Below are positions 49,337-57,955 of a stretch of DNA of 64,000 nucleotides, piece by piece; positions within the stretch are counted from its first letter, which is position 1, and each line of letters begins with the position of its first letter. Source of the DNA: Microbacterium aurantiacum (GTDB taxonomy: Bacteria > Actinomycetota > Actinomycetes > Actinomycetales > Microbacteriaceae); NCBI RefSeq assembly GCF_021654035.1, contig NZ_JAJPDW010000001.1, positions 558,001 through 622,000 of the forward strand, in the 5' to 3' direction. The position numbers and the translations under genes are program-made. A model generated the notes under the pieces. That model saw only the letters and a program-made list of their open reading frames with translations. It made no database searches and was not told the origin of the DNA.

Positions 49337-51247
49337 TCAGGCGTGGGCGGGGATCACCCGCAGCCACACGAAGCCGTGCGGCGGAAGGGCGAGCCCCTGG
49401 GTGAGGTCGCGCATCTCCAGACCGATCAGGTCCCACGCCTCCGCGAGGAAGCCGCTCAACGTCAGCGGGTCGACGAGGACGAGGTCGTCGCCGACATTGG
49501 CGAGCACCAGGACGACCGATGCCCCCTCCTCCTCACCGCTGCGCTGGAATCCCAGCACCGAGGGCAGATGCGCGTCGAAGCCCACCAGGGCGTTTCCGGC
49601 CAGCTCCGGCGTGGCCGCGCGCACCCGCACCAGCTCGGACATCCGCGCGAAGACCTTGCCCGCGATCGTCGTCGGATCCTCGCTCTCCGCGTAGCGTTCG
49701 GTCGGATACGCGGGCCGATTCACCCAGCGGCTGTCGTCGGCCGTCGCGGGGTCGTCGCGGAATCCGTAGTCGTTCAGTTGGGCGACCTCGTCGCCGAGGT
49801 ACAGCAGCGGGATCCCGCCCGTCGACATCGCGATCGCGTGCGCGAGGATGACGCGGTCGACCCCACCGGCGTCCCCGGCCTCGATCCCGGCGAGGGATGC
49901 GGTCGTGCCGGTCACGCGCGCGTCGCCGGTCTTGGGGTTCTCCTGAAACGGCACGCCCCGGGCGAACGAGCCCGGGAAGCGGCCGACGTAGAAGTCGTTG
50001 AGGAAGCGCCGATGATCGAACCCGTCGATCCCCAGCTCCGCGGCATCCTCGTCGGCGAAGGTCCAGCCGATGTCGTCGTGACTGCGGACGTAGTTGACCC
50101 ACGCGGTGCCGTCGGGCAGGGCGTGGCGCCGTTCCAGCGCCTGCTGTAGAAGGCGGGCATCCCGGGTCGCCAGAGCCTCCCACGTGAGCGCCATCTGCAA
50201 CGGGTTGTACGAGATCTGGCATTCGCCGGGGGAGATGTACTGGATCACCTCGTCCGGGTGGACGATCGCCTCGGACTTGAACAGCAGGCTCGGAGCCGCC
50301 ATCCGAAGCACCTCGTTGAATGCCTGGAGGAGCAGGTGCGCCTCGGGGAGCGACTCGCACGTGGTGCCGAGTTGCTTCCAGATGAAGGCGACGGCGTCCA
50401 TCCGCAGGATCTCGACGCCGCGGTTGGCGAGGAAGAGCATCTCGCCCGCCATAGCGCGGAAGACGGCGGGATTGGCGTAGTTCAGATCCCACTGGAAGTG
50501 ATAGAACGTCGCCCAGATCCACCTTCCGTCCTCCAGCTGCACGAAGGCGCCGGGGTGATCATCGGGGAAGATCTCGCGGACGGTCTGCTCGTACGCATCC
50601 GGCATCTCCCGGTCGGGGAAGATCAGGTAGAAGTCCTCGTACCCGGGCTCGCCGGCGATCGCCTTCCGCGCCCACTCGTGCTCGTTCGAGGTGTGGTTGA
50701 AGATGAAGTCCACCACGAGCGAGATCCCGGCGAGCCGCAGTTCGGCGGCGAGCTCGGTGAGCTCGGCCATCGTGCCGAGGGCCGGGTTCACGCGCCGGTA
50801 GCTCGACACCGCGTAGCCGCCGTCGCTGTTGCCCTCGGGGCTGTCGAAGAGCGGCATCAGGTGCAGGTAGGTCAGTCCCAGCTCCTGGAAGTAGGGGATC
50901 TTCTCGCGGATGCCGGCGAGCGAGCCCGCGTACCGGTCGACGTAGCAGACGCCGCCGAGCATGCGTTCGGACTGGAACCACTCCGGATCCTCTTCGCGTC
51001 GCTCGTCCAGCGCCTTGAGCTCGAGTGGGCGTGCGCCCCAGGAGGCGGCCGCCTCTGCGACCACGGCGCTCAGCTGCTCCTGCGCGTCGGGGCGCTCGCC
51101 GTACAGGCGGCGGAAGAGTCCGTGCAGGGTCGGGAAGTGCGCGTCGAAGCGTCGACGGAACGCGGGATCCAGAGTGCCGGCGAGGTCTTCCGCCGCGGCG
51201 AGGGCGGCGGTGCGGTCGACGTCGACGTCGGTGGCGAGGTGTGTCAT
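49337..51247 (-). CDS. amylosucrase-type GH13 enzyme
   Basis: 636 residues, the length of Neisseria amylosucrase. Family-specific motifs are all present: nucleophile Asp in ILRMDAVAFIWKQLG, acid Glu in LLFKSEAIVHPDEV, third Asp in VRSHDDIGWTF, plus FIFNHTSNEHEWA and an amylosucrase-like helical N-terminal domain (~1-95). Amylosucrase makes alpha-1,4-glucan from sucrose, releasing fructose; sucrose hydrolases share the sequence, so hydrolysis is possible. There is no signal peptide. It is followed on the opposite strand by MMPL (convergent) and preceded by a ROK regulator gene on the same strand 21 nt away, so the two likely form one transcript. Confidence 0.88.
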   Translation of the reverse strand: MTHLATDVDVDRTAALAAAEDLAGTLDPAFRRRFDAHFPTLHGLFRRLYGERPDAQEQLSAVVAEAAASWGARPLELKALDERREEDPEWFQSERMLGGVCYVDRYAGSLAGIREKIPYFQELGLTYLHLMPLFDSPEGNSDGGYAVSSYRRVNPALGTMAELTELAAELRLAGISLVVDFIFNHTSNEHEWARKAIAGEPGYEDFYLIFPDREMPDAYEQTVREIFPDDHPGAFVQLEDGRWIWATFYHFQWDLNYANPAVFRAMAGEMLFLANRGVEILRMDAVAFIWKQLGTTCESLPEAHLLLQAFNEVLRMAAPSLLFKSEAIVHPDEVIQYISPGECQISYNPLQMALTWEALATRDARLLQQALERRHALPDGTAWVNYVRSHDDIGWTFADEDAAELGIDGFDHRRFLNDFYVGRFPGSFARGVPFQENPKTGDARVTGTTASLAGIEAGDAGGVDRVILAHAIAMSTGGIPLLYLGDEVAQLNDYGFRDDPATADDSRWVNRPAYPTERYAESEDPTTIAGKVFARMSELVRVRAATPELAGNALVGFDAHLPSVLGFQRSGEEEGASVVLVLANVGDDLVLVDPLTLSGFLAEAWDLIGLEMRDLTQGLALPPHGFVWLRVIPAHA

Positions 51248-51268
51248 GGTTCTCCTGTCGCCGCGATG

Positions 51269-52495
51269 CTAGCGCGACGGTGCGGTCAGGGGGGTGGAGG
51301 CGAAGGCGAGCAGGTGGGTGCGGGCGGACTCCGTGGCCGCGGCGACCGCGCCGGCGGCCACCACGTCCGCGCCGAGCGGGGAGGCGACGAGGTCCGGCGC
51401 GGGGAGGTGCATCTCGTTCTGGATCATGGTCCGCGCGGGCACGAGTGCGGACTCGATGCTCTCCGCGACGGCGCCGCAGAAGATGATGCGCTCGGGATCG
51501 AAGAAGCCGCCGAACACGGACGCGATCCGCGTGATGACCCGCGCGGAGCGCACGATGATGTCGACGGCGTCCGGGTCGCCCTCCCGCGCGGCGGCGAAGA
51601 CGGCGGGTGCGGTGAGCTCTGACGGGGACAGTCCGGCGAGGCGGCTGCGGGAACCGATGCGCCCCTGCTCCGCGGCCTGGCGGGCCCACGTGGCCACGTG
51701 GACGCCGATCCCGTCGACGCTGCCGACGCCCCTGACGTGATCGAAGGGGATGAGTTCGCCCGCGCCGCCGTGGGCGCCGCGGAGGAGGTGGCCGTCGATC
51801 ACGACGCCGGATCCGAGGCGGTCGCCGGCGAGGATTGCGACGAAGTTCCGGCATCCGATCGCCGCGCCGTGGACGCTCTCGGCGACGGCGGCGAGGGAGG
51901 CGTCGTTCTCCACGCGTACGAGCGGTGCCCAGGGCGCCGCGGTGTCCGCGAGATCGGGATTCATCCGATACCAGAAGTCGTTGTGCCGCGCGGGCGAACG
52001 TCCGGCCCCGTCGACCGGTGCGGGCACGCCCACGCACACCGCCACGACGTGCTCGCGGGCGATCCCGGCGTCGGCCAGAGCCGCGTCGATCACGGCGGCC
52101 ACGACCTCCTGTCGCCGGACGGGATCGTCGAGATCGGTGGTGAGCTCCCGTGACACGCGCGTGAGCGGGCGCCCGCGCAGATCCGCCACGGTGGCGATGA
52201 CGTGCGTCCTGCCGGCATCCACGCCGACGACGGATGCCGCGTCCGGTCGGAACGCGAACCGACGCGCCGGGCGTCCCTTCCGGTAGTCGCCGCCGACGCG
52301 GGCGTTGGGGAGCTCTTCGACCACGCCGTAGCGGATGAGTTCGTCGATGGCCTCGATCGTCGTCGAGCGGGTGAGCCCGACCCGGGGCATCACGTCGTTG
52401 CTGGTGAAGGTCTCGTCGTCCCACACGGCGGCGAGGACGGTCTCGACGGAGGCGCGAGCCGCGCGCGGGACCCCTGTCGCATCGATGTCGGACAT
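51269..52495 (-). CDS. ROK-family transcriptional regulator
   Basis: 408 residues: an N-terminal winged helix (TSNDVMPRVGLTRSTTIEAI) and a C-terminal ROK sugar-kinase-like domain (VVGVDAGRTHVIATVADLRG, VENDASLAAVAESVHG, the LRGAHGGAGELIPFD loop). The canonical ROK zinc-binding cysteine cluster is not evident after the GE motif, where the sequence reads HVRGVGSVDGIGVHV. Start ATG 52495 follows GGGGAGG. It probably controls the amylosucrase gene and the divergent alpha-glucosidase region through the TTGTCC/GGACAA palindrome just upstream. The ligand is likely sucrose, maltose or glucose, an inference from the neighbours. Confidence 0.85.
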   Translation of the reverse strand: MSDIDATGVPRAARASVETVLAAVWDDETFTSNDVMPRVGLTRSTTIEAIDELIRYGVVEELPNARVGGDYRKGRPARRFAFRPDAASVVGVDAGRTHVIATVADLRGRPLTRVSRELTTDLDDPVRRQEVVAAVIDAALADAGIAREHVVAVCVGVPAPVDGAGRSPARHNDFWYRMNPDLADTAAPWAPLVRVENDASLAAVAESVHGAAIGCRNFVAILAGDRLGSGVVIDGHLLRGAHGGAGELIPFDHVRGVGSVDGIGVHVATWARQAAEQGRIGSRSRLAGLSPSELTAPAVFAAAREGDPDAVDIIVRSARVITRIASVFGGFFDPERIIFCGAVAESIESALVPARTMIQNEMHLPAPDLVASPLGADVVAAGAVAAATESARTHLLAFASTPLTAPSR

Positions 52496-52527
52496 GCCCT
52501 TGACCTCCCCGTCCTTCTCCTGCATTA

Positions 52528-52564
52528 TTGTCCACGCCACATTGATTCGGACAAAAAATATAGT
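52528..52564. promoter_or_regulatory. ROK operator and divergent promoter region
   Basis: TTGTCC (52528-52533) and GGACAA (52549-52554), 15 nt apart and flanked by A/T tracts, form an inverted repeat like known ROK operators. On the minus strand TTGTCC is also a plausible -35 for the ROK gene, and on the plus strand TATAGT (52559-52564) is a good -10 for the region leading to the alpha-glucosidase. Confidence 0.55.
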
Positions 52565-52705
52565 ATCCGCATCAACACGTTCAGCAACAACTACAACGTC
52601 TCGTTCGCCTCGTACCTGATGGCGATGGCGCCCGCGATCATCGTCTACCTCTTCACCCAGCGCTGGGTGATGGAGGGCGTCACCCAGGGGGCGGTCAAGG
52701 GCTGA
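52565..52705 (+). pseudogene. 3' remnant of a sugar ABC transporter permease gene
   Basis: An open frame ending at TGA 52703-52705 encodes FASYLMAMAPAIIVYLFTQR and VMEGVTQGAVKG, the unmistakable C-terminus (last helix plus G-x-T-x-GAVKG) of a MalG-type carbohydrate permease; compare LTQGAVKG at the end of the permease at 63093. There is no start codon or ribosome-binding site and only ~47 codons remain, abutting the ROK promoter region. A deletion has apparently removed the rest of a transporter operon that once lay between the ROK gene and the alpha-glucosidase. Confidence 0.8.
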
Positions 52706-52774
52706 CCGGCCCGCCCCGCACTCTCCGTCCAAACCGTCCACACCCCTCGCTCGAAAGAAAGGCATTCTCCCCTC

Positions 52775-54460
52775 GTGAACACGCTCGCCCCCGCGCACCC
52801 CCGCACCGCCGCCGACGAGACCGAGACCTGGTGGCGCCAGGCCGTGGTCTACCAGGTCTACCCGCGCAGCTTCGCCGACGCGGACGGCGACGGCATCGGC
52901 GACCTGCCGGGACTGATCTCCCGCGCTGACCACCTGGCCGAGCTTGGCATCGATGCGGTGTGGCTGAGCCCGTTCTACCCCTCAGCACTCGCCGACGGCG
53001 GGTACGACGTCGCCGACTACCGCGACGTGGACCCGCGCCTGGGCACCCTCGAGGACTTCGATGCCCTGGTCGACGCGCTCCACGCCCGCGGCATCCGGGT
53101 CATCGTCGACATCGTGCCGAACCACAGCTCCGACCAGCACGTGTGGTTCCAGGAGGCGCTCGCCGCCGGGCGCGGGTCGGCGGCCCGCGAGCGGTACATC
53201 TTCCGCGAAGGACAGGGGCCGGACGGTGCGGAGCCGCCGACCGACTGGGAGTCGGTGTTCGGTGGACCGGCGTGGCACCGCGTCGCCGACGGCCAGTGGT
53301 ACTTCCACAACTTCGCGCCCGAGCAGCCCGACTTCAACTGGGACCACCCCGAGGTGCGCGAGGACTTCCTGCGCACCCTGCGGTTCTGGTCGGATCGAGG
53401 CGTCGACGGCTTCCGCGTGGATGTCGCGCACATGCTGACGAAGGACCTCAGCGAGCCGCTCCCCACGCGCGCCGAGCTGGAGGTGCTGCCCTTCGACGGG
53501 CACCACCCCCTCATCGACCGCGACGACGTGCAGGAGATCTACGCCGAGTGGCGCGCGGTCTTCAACGAGTACGACCCGCCGCGCACCGCCGTCGCCGAGG
53601 CGTGGGTGGATGCCGCGCGCGTGCCGCGCTACGCCAACCCGCAGAGCCTCGGCCAGGCGTTCAACTTCCAACTGCTGCAGGCCGACTTCGACGCGGGCGA
53701 GTTCCGCCGCGTCGTCACGCACAACCTCGAGCTCGCCGCGGCCTCCGGATCGTCCAGCACGTGGGTGCTGTCGAACCACGACGTGGTCCGCCACGCCACG
53801 CGCTACGGGCTCCCGCCGCTCGGCGAGGAGCACCGCGGGCGCGGCGCCGAGAAGCACGGGTCGGCGTGGCTGCGGCGCGGTGCCGATGAGGCCGAGCTCG
53901 ACCGGATCGGCGGCCTCCGGCGTGCGACGGCGGCGACGCTATTCATGCTGGGGCTGCCCGGTTCGGCCTACCTGTACCAGGGCGAGGAGCTGGGTCTCCA
54001 CGAGGTCGGCGACATCCCGGCAGCCGACCGGCAGGACCCCACGTTCTTCCGGACCCAGGGTGATGAGATCGGCCGTGACGGATGCCGCGTCCCCCTGCCG
54101 TGGTCGGCCGAGGGGTCGTCCTACGGATTCGGCGACGGGCAAGCGCACCTGCCGCAGCCGGCGTGGTTCGCCGAGGTGGCGGCGGATCGCCAGGCTGAGG
54201 ACGAGGGCTCCACCCTCGCCCTCTACCGCCGGGCGCTGCGCCTGCGGCGTGAGCTCCAGGATGCCGAGGACCTGACCTGGATCGACACCGGTCGCGACGA
54301 CGTGCTGCGCGTCGCGCGCCCGGGCGGATGGGAGATCGTCACGGTCTTCGGCTTGGAGCCGTACGACCTCGGCGACGCCGGACGCATCGTGCTCGCCACC
54401 GTCGCGCCCGAGGGACGCCGCGCCGCGGGGGAGAGCACCGTCTGGCTCGCCGCCGACTGA
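52775..54460 (+). CDS. GH13 alpha-glucosidase / oligo-1,6-glucosidase type
   Basis: 561 residues, cytoplasmic. WWRQAVVYQVYPRSFADADG and GDLPGLISRADHLAELGIDA open the barrel; nucleophile Asp is in GFRVDVAHML, acid Glu in AVAEAWVDA, third Asp in VLSNHDVVRH. IVPNHSSDQHVWFQEAL and the QPDFNWDHPEVR block are typical of intracellular alpha-glucosidases hydrolysing maltose, isomaltose or sucrose-type oligosaccharides. Start GTG 52775 lies 69 nt after the permease remnant, with a GAAAGG purine run further ahead than ideal. Probably once the last gene of a sugar-uptake operon, now read from the ROK-side promoter. Confidence 0.87.
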   Translation: MNTLAPAHPRTAADETETWWRQAVVYQVYPRSFADADGDGIGDLPGLISRADHLAELGIDAVWLSPFYPSALADGGYDVADYRDVDPRLGTLEDFDALVDALHARGIRVIVDIVPNHSSDQHVWFQEALAAGRGSAARERYIFREGQGPDGAEPPTDWESVFGGPAWHRVADGQWYFHNFAPEQPDFNWDHPEVREDFLRTLRFWSDRGVDGFRVDVAHMLTKDLSEPLPTRAELEVLPFDGHHPLIDRDDVQEIYAEWRAVFNEYDPPRTAVAEAWVDAARVPRYANPQSLGQAFNFQLLQADFDAGEFRRVVTHNLELAAASGSSSTWVLSNHDVVRHATRYGLPPLGEEHRGRGAEKHGSAWLRRGADEAELDRIGGLRRATAATLFMLGLPGSAYLYQGEELGLHEVGDIPAADRQDPTFFRTQGDEIGRDGCRVPLPWSAEGSSYGFGDGQAHLPQPAWFAEVAADRQAEDEGSTLALYRRALRLRRELQDAEDLTWIDTGRDDVLRVARPGGWEIVTVFGLEPYDLGDAGRIVLATVAPEGRRAAGESTVWLAAD

Positions 54461-54527
54461 GGACGGCTGTGCGGGGTCCCGCCCGCTCGGGGGCGCGGAT
54501 TCGCGGGACGCCGCATAGCCTGGAGCG

Positions 54528-56027
54528 ATGAGCGCCTACATCTCGGCGTTCGAGCTGTTCTCCATCGGTGTAGGACCCTCGAGCTCCCATACGGTCGGTC
54601 CGTTGCGGGCGGCCGCCGACTTCGTCTCCCGGCTCGATGAGGCGGGGGTGCTCGACCGCGTCGACCGCGTCACGTGCGAGCTCTTCGGGTCGCTCGGGGC
54701 GACCGGCATCGGCCACGGCACCCCCGACGCGGTCGTGGCGGGCTTGCAGGGGCACGTGCCCGAGACCGTCGATCCCGCGCTCGTGCGCGGAGCGTGGACC
54801 ACGTGGCCGGACGACGCGGAGCTGTCGCTCGGCGGGCGGCGCGGCATCCGCTTCTCGAAGGCGGACGTCGTCCTCTCGCCGCGCACCCGGCTGCCGGGGC
54901 ACCCCAACGCCATGACGCTGCGGGCTACGGATGCCGGCGGCGCGGTCGTCGGCGATGAGACGTACTACTCCGTCGGGGGCGGGTTCATCCGCCGCGACGG
55001 GGAGCCGCCCGCGGTGCGCGCGGCGGAGTTCCCCCTCGACTTCGCCAGCGCCGAGGAGCTGCTGGCGGTCTGCGACGAGCGCGGGATCAGCATCGCGGAG
55101 GCGGCACGGCTCAACGAGCAGGCACTGCGCGGCGAGGAGGAGCTCGCTGAAGGCCTCGACGCGATCTGGGCGGCGATGTCGTCGTGCGTCGAGGCGGGGC
55201 TCCGCGCCGACGGGGTGCTCCCGGGGATGCTCCGGGTCCGCCGGCGGGCGGCGGCGATCCGCGCGCAGCTGGAGGATGCCGAAGCCGGCGGACACCGTGA
55301 GCTGCCGGGGGAGTGGCTCGGTGCGTTCGCGCTCGCCGTGAACGAGGAGAACGCGGCCGGTGGGCGGGTCGTGACGGCGCCGACCAACGGGGCCGCCGGG
55401 ATCCTTCCCGCGGTGGCGATGTACTGGTGGCGCTTCCTCGCCGACTCGGGGCTCGGGGCGGGGAACGCGGTGACGCCCTACGGCGAGCTCGTCGGCAGCG
55501 CGCTCCTCGGGTTCGGTGCGCACGGCGGTGGCAGGCCGGGGGAGGGAGAGCTTGCGGACGAGGACGCCGTGGCCGACGCGAACCGGCGGCGCGGCATCCG
55601 TCGGTTCCTGCTGACTGCGACGGCGCTCGGATCGCTCTTCAAGGCGAACGCGTCCATCTCGGGCGCCGAGGGCGGGTGCCAGGCCGAGGTCGGGTCGGCG
55701 TGCGCGATGGCGGCAGGCGGGCTGACGGCGGTCATGGGCGGGACGAACCGCCAGATCGAGAATGCGGCCGAGATCGCCATGGAGCACCACCTCGGGCTCA
55801 CGTGCGATCCGGTCGGCGGGCTGGTGCAGATCCCGTGCATCGAGCGGAACGCCATCGCGGCCTCGACCGCGGTGACCGCCGCGCGGCTGGCACTCCGCGG
55901 CGACGGGAGTCACTACGTCTCACTGGACGCGGTCGTGGAGACCATGCGTCAGACCGGTATCGACATGTCGACGAAGTACAAGGAGACGAGCGAGGGCGGT
56001 CTCGCCGTCAACGTCATCGAGTGCTGA
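54528..56027 (+). CDS. sdaA: L-serine ammonia-lyase (iron-sulfur)
   Basis: 499 residues, single-chain L-serine dehydratase converting serine to pyruvate and ammonia. The opening [20 protein letters not shown] is the beta-domain signature. Cluster-binding cysteines appear in [17 protein letters not shown] and [19 protein letters not shown], and [13 protein letters not shown] is the catalytic-domain block. The C-terminal [20 protein letters not shown], with its terminal cysteine, matches the inhibitory tail that plugs the cluster in related enzymes. GGAG lies just before ATG 54528. It stands alone, followed by a palindromic repeat. Confidence 0.93.
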   Translation: MSAYISAFELFSIGVGPSSSHTVGPLRAAADFVSRLDEAGVLDRVDRVTCELFGSLGATGIGHGTPDAVVAGLQGHVPETVDPALVRGAWTTWPDDAELSLGGRRGIRFSKADVVLSPRTRLPGHPNAMTLRATDAGGAVVGDETYYSVGGGFIRRDGEPPAVRAAEFPLDFASAEELLAVCDERGISIAEAARLNEQALRGEEELAEGLDAIWAAMSSCVEAGLRADGVLPGMLRVRRRAAAIRAQLEDAEAGGHRELPGEWLGAFALAVNEENAAGGRVVTAPTNGAAGILPAVAMYWWRFLADSGLGAGNAVTPYGELVGSALLGFGAHGGGRPGEGELADEDAVADANRRRGIRRFLLTATALGSLFKANASISGAEGGCQAEVGSACAMAAGGLTAVMGGTNRQIENAAEIAMEHHLGLTCDPVGGLVQIPCIERNAIAASTAVTAARLALRGDGSHYVSLDAVVETMRQTGIDMSTKYKETSEGGLAVNVIEC

Positions 56028-56061
56028 CGCGCGGGCGCCGGAGTTCGGCGTGCGCGTTCAT

Positions 56062-56110
56062 GTGGCAGTCGTCGCCCCCTCCCCGTTCGCGAGGCGGCGA
56101 GAACTGCCAC
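56062..56110. repeat. 49-nt palindromic element, copy 2
   Basis: GTGGCAG (56062-56068) ... CTGCCAC (56104-56110), with inner GTCGCC / GGCGAG pairing. Flanks CGTTCA and TTGAACG extend the palindrome outward. Located between sdaA and the DUF559 gene; same length and layout as copies at 16614 and 57237. Confidence 0.8.
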
Positions 56111-56121
56111 TTGAACGTACG

Positions 56122-57108
56122 TCATCGCGGGCGCGTGCCATCCCACCCTCGGCGTCGGAGCACATCGTCGACGATCGCAACCGCAGTGCGCCGGTGGCGG
56201 ACGTGCCGCGCGGTGAGGCGGACCACCTCCCAGCCCAACGCGGAGTACGCCGCGTACTTCTCGATGTCGCGGTCCCACTGCGCGCGGTCCACGCGGTGAT
56301 GGTCTCCCTCGATCTCGACGATCGTGCGGTAGGTGGGGTAGACGAACTCGCTGATTCCGACGAGGCGTCCCTGACGATCGCAAACCTCGATGTCGAGATC
56401 GGCATCAGGAAGGCCCGCCGCAGCAGCATCGAGGCGGTAGTCGGTCTCGAGCGGTGAGGCGCTGCCCTCGCGGATGAGTTCGAGCGCCGTGCGGAGCTTT
56501 CGCGCGCCGATGCGGCGGCCGGCAGTGAGGGAGGCGCGGAGGTCGTCGATCGTCGCGAGGCGCGCGTGCGGCATTTGTGATCCGACTGAGTCGCGCGGGA
56601 CGCGCACGAAGGCATCGCCGAGGATGACGAGCTCCCGGACGTCGAGTTCGGCGCCGAGCATCGACCACGTCGAGGCCGGGTCGGTGGCGCGCAGGCCGTC
56701 GACGACGGTGGCGCGGAGGTATTCCGGACGGGACTTCACGCCGCGGATGCCGATCCGGCGCGGTGCCCGCATCGGATCGGGGACGGCGACGACGAGGTCG
56801 GGACCGGGATCGAGGGGAGCCCCGAGCAGGACGGCCGCGGTCCGCCCCGCGAACACCGCGTGCGCCGGCATGATCTCGGCGTACGCGCTCGCGAGGCGAC
56901 GGGTGCGCTCGCGGACCTCGCGCTGCCGCGCGAGCGGGTCGATTCCGGATGCCGGGGGCTCGGCATCCGGGACGGTGCGCACGCCGCGGAACGGCGCGGC
57001 GAGATCCTTCGCCCGAAGCCGCTTCGGCGAGACGCCGGCGGCGCGGGCGTCTCCACAGGAGAAGGCAGGGCCGAGACCGCCGGGGAGGGGGCGTGGTGCG
57101 ACGGGCAT
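56122..57108 (-). CDS. DUF559-family protein (endonuclease-like fold)
   Basis: 328 residues. The N-terminal part (VSPKRLRAKDLAAPFRGVRT) resembles the winged-helix AbiEi-like start of many actinobacterial DUF559 proteins; the middle (MPAHAVFAGRTAAVLLGAPL) fits the same group. The C-terminal ~110 residues form the DUF559/Vsr-like fold: ISEFVYPTYRTIVEIEGDHH, RDIEKYAAYSALGWEVVRLT, with conserved Glu and Asp of a nuclease-type core. Function is unknown; a role in defence or DNA processing has been suggested by fold only. Start ATG 57108 follows GGTGAGG. It is bracketed by two copies of the 49-nt palindrome (12 nt after its stop and 129 nt before its start). Confidence 0.72.
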   Translation of the reverse strand: MPVAPRPLPGGLGPAFSCGDARAAGVSPKRLRAKDLAAPFRGVRTVPDAEPPASGIDPLARQREVRERTRRLASAYAEIMPAHAVFAGRTAAVLLGAPLDPGPDLVVAVPDPMRAPRRIGIRGVKSRPEYLRATVVDGLRATDPASTWSMLGAELDVRELVILGDAFVRVPRDSVGSQMPHARLATIDDLRASLTAGRRIGARKLRTALELIREGSASPLETDYRLDAAAAGLPDADLDIEVCDRQGRLVGISEFVYPTYRTIVEIEGDHHRVDRAQWDRDIEKYAAYSALGWEVVRLTARHVRHRRTAVAIVDDVLRRRGWDGTRPR

Positions 57109-57236
57109 CGCCTCACCCTTCCGCGCGCTCCCGCCCCCGCGGGTCGACGCCGCGTCACTCGTGGACGGCACGCTCCGCTCGGCGCCCCGCTGCTCCCTGG
57201 GGAGGAGGGGCGCGCGGCCGTCATCCCGCCCCTCGA

Positions 57237-57285
57237 GTGGCAGTCGTGGCCCCTTCGCCCGGCGCGAGGGGGCGACACGCGCCAC
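57237..57285. repeat. 49-nt palindromic element, copy 3
   Basis: GTGGCAG (57237-57243) ... GCGCCAC (57279-57285), inner GTGGCCCCTTC / GAGGGGGCGAC pairing, flanks CTCGA and TCGAACG. It lies between the DUF559 start and the CIRCE element of the Hsp20 gene. Confidence 0.8.
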
Positions 57286-57345
57286 TCGAACGCGCGTCCC
57301 CGCGACGTGTTCGCCGAGGGCGAACACGGGTGGGTGAGGGTGAAT

Positions 57346-57372
57346 CTGGCACTCGGCACCCGAGAGTGCTAA
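57346..57372 (+). promoter_or_regulatory. CIRCE element (HrcA operator)
   Basis: CTGGCACTC (57346-57354), nine bases, GAGTGCTAA (57364-57372). This matches the CIRCE consensus TTAGCACTC-N9-GAGTGCTAA at all of the right arm and 7 of 9 bases of the left. Confidence 0.85.
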
Positions 57373-57382
57373 TCTCGTCGTA

Positions 57383-57403
57383 GTTGAGTCGAGTGGACTC
57401 AAC
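57383..57403 (+). promoter_or_regulatory. HAIR-like element (HspR operator)
   Basis: GTTGAGT (57383-57389), seven bases, ACTCAAC (57397-57403): perfect 7-bp arms. This matches HAIR (CTTGAGT-N7-ACTCAAG) except the outermost base pair. Ten bases after the CIRCE element and 27 bases before the hsp20 start. Confidence 0.8.
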
Positions 57404-57430
57404 TCCAGAACCACTCGAGAGGAGAACACC

Positions 57431-57886
57431 ATGGCCACGTACGACCCCTTCCGTGACCTCGACCGCCTCGCCACGAGCCTCTTCGACACGCGCCGCGGCC
57501 CGCGCCGCATGCCGATGGACCTCTACCGCGACGGCGACCACTACGTCCTGACCGCCGACCTCCCCGGCATCGACCCCGGTTCGGTCGACGTCGACGTCGA
57601 CGGCCAGCTGCTCACGATCCGCGCCGAGCGCACGCTTCCGTCCGGCGACGGCGTGAAGTGGATCACGCGCGAGCGCGAGGCAGCGAGCTTCCTGCGTCAG
57701 CTGAACCTCGGCCAGGGCATCGACACCGAGCGCATCTCGGCGAACTACAGCAACGGCGTCCTGAGCGTCACGATCCCCGTCAGCGAGAAGGCCAAGCCCC
57801 GCAAGATCGAGGTGATGGCCGACGGCACGAATCCCGTCATCCAGGCGCACGAGAGCGCCGACGGCCCGCAGCCCGTCGAGCAGTGA
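57431..57886 (+). CDS. Hsp20 small heat-shock chaperone
   Basis: 151 residues: short N-terminal arm (YDPFRDLDRLATSLFD), alpha-crystallin domain (~25-125: MDLYRDGDHYVLTADLPGID, SVDVDVDGQLLTIRAERT, SYSNGVLSVTIPV-like end strand) and a polar tail. ATP-independent holdase binding unfolding proteins. GAGAGGAG before ATG 57431. Control appears double, with CIRCE and HAIR elements back to back, so both HrcA and HspR would need to be released on heat shock. A terminator follows. Confidence 0.93.
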   Translation: MATYDPFRDLDRLATSLFDTRRGPRRMPMDLYRDGDHYVLTADLPGIDPGSVDVDVDGQLLTIRAERTLPSGDGVKWITREREAASFLRQLNLGQGIDTERISANYSNGVLSVTIPVSEKAKPRKIEVMADGTNPVIQAHESADGPQPVEQ

Positions 57887-57908
57887 TCGTTTCGTCGACT
57901 CCGTGAGA

Positions 57909-57940
57909 GGAGCCCGTCCGCACCCCGCGGGCGGGCTCCT
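57909..57940 (+). terminator. terminator after hsp20
   Basis: GGAGCCCG-T-CCGC pairs with GCGG-G-CGGGCTCC (one internal mismatch) within 57909-57940, followed by TTC. It lies 23 nt after the hsp20 stop and between convergent genes. Confidence 0.7.
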
Positions 57941-57955
57941 TCGGCGTTCGGGTCG

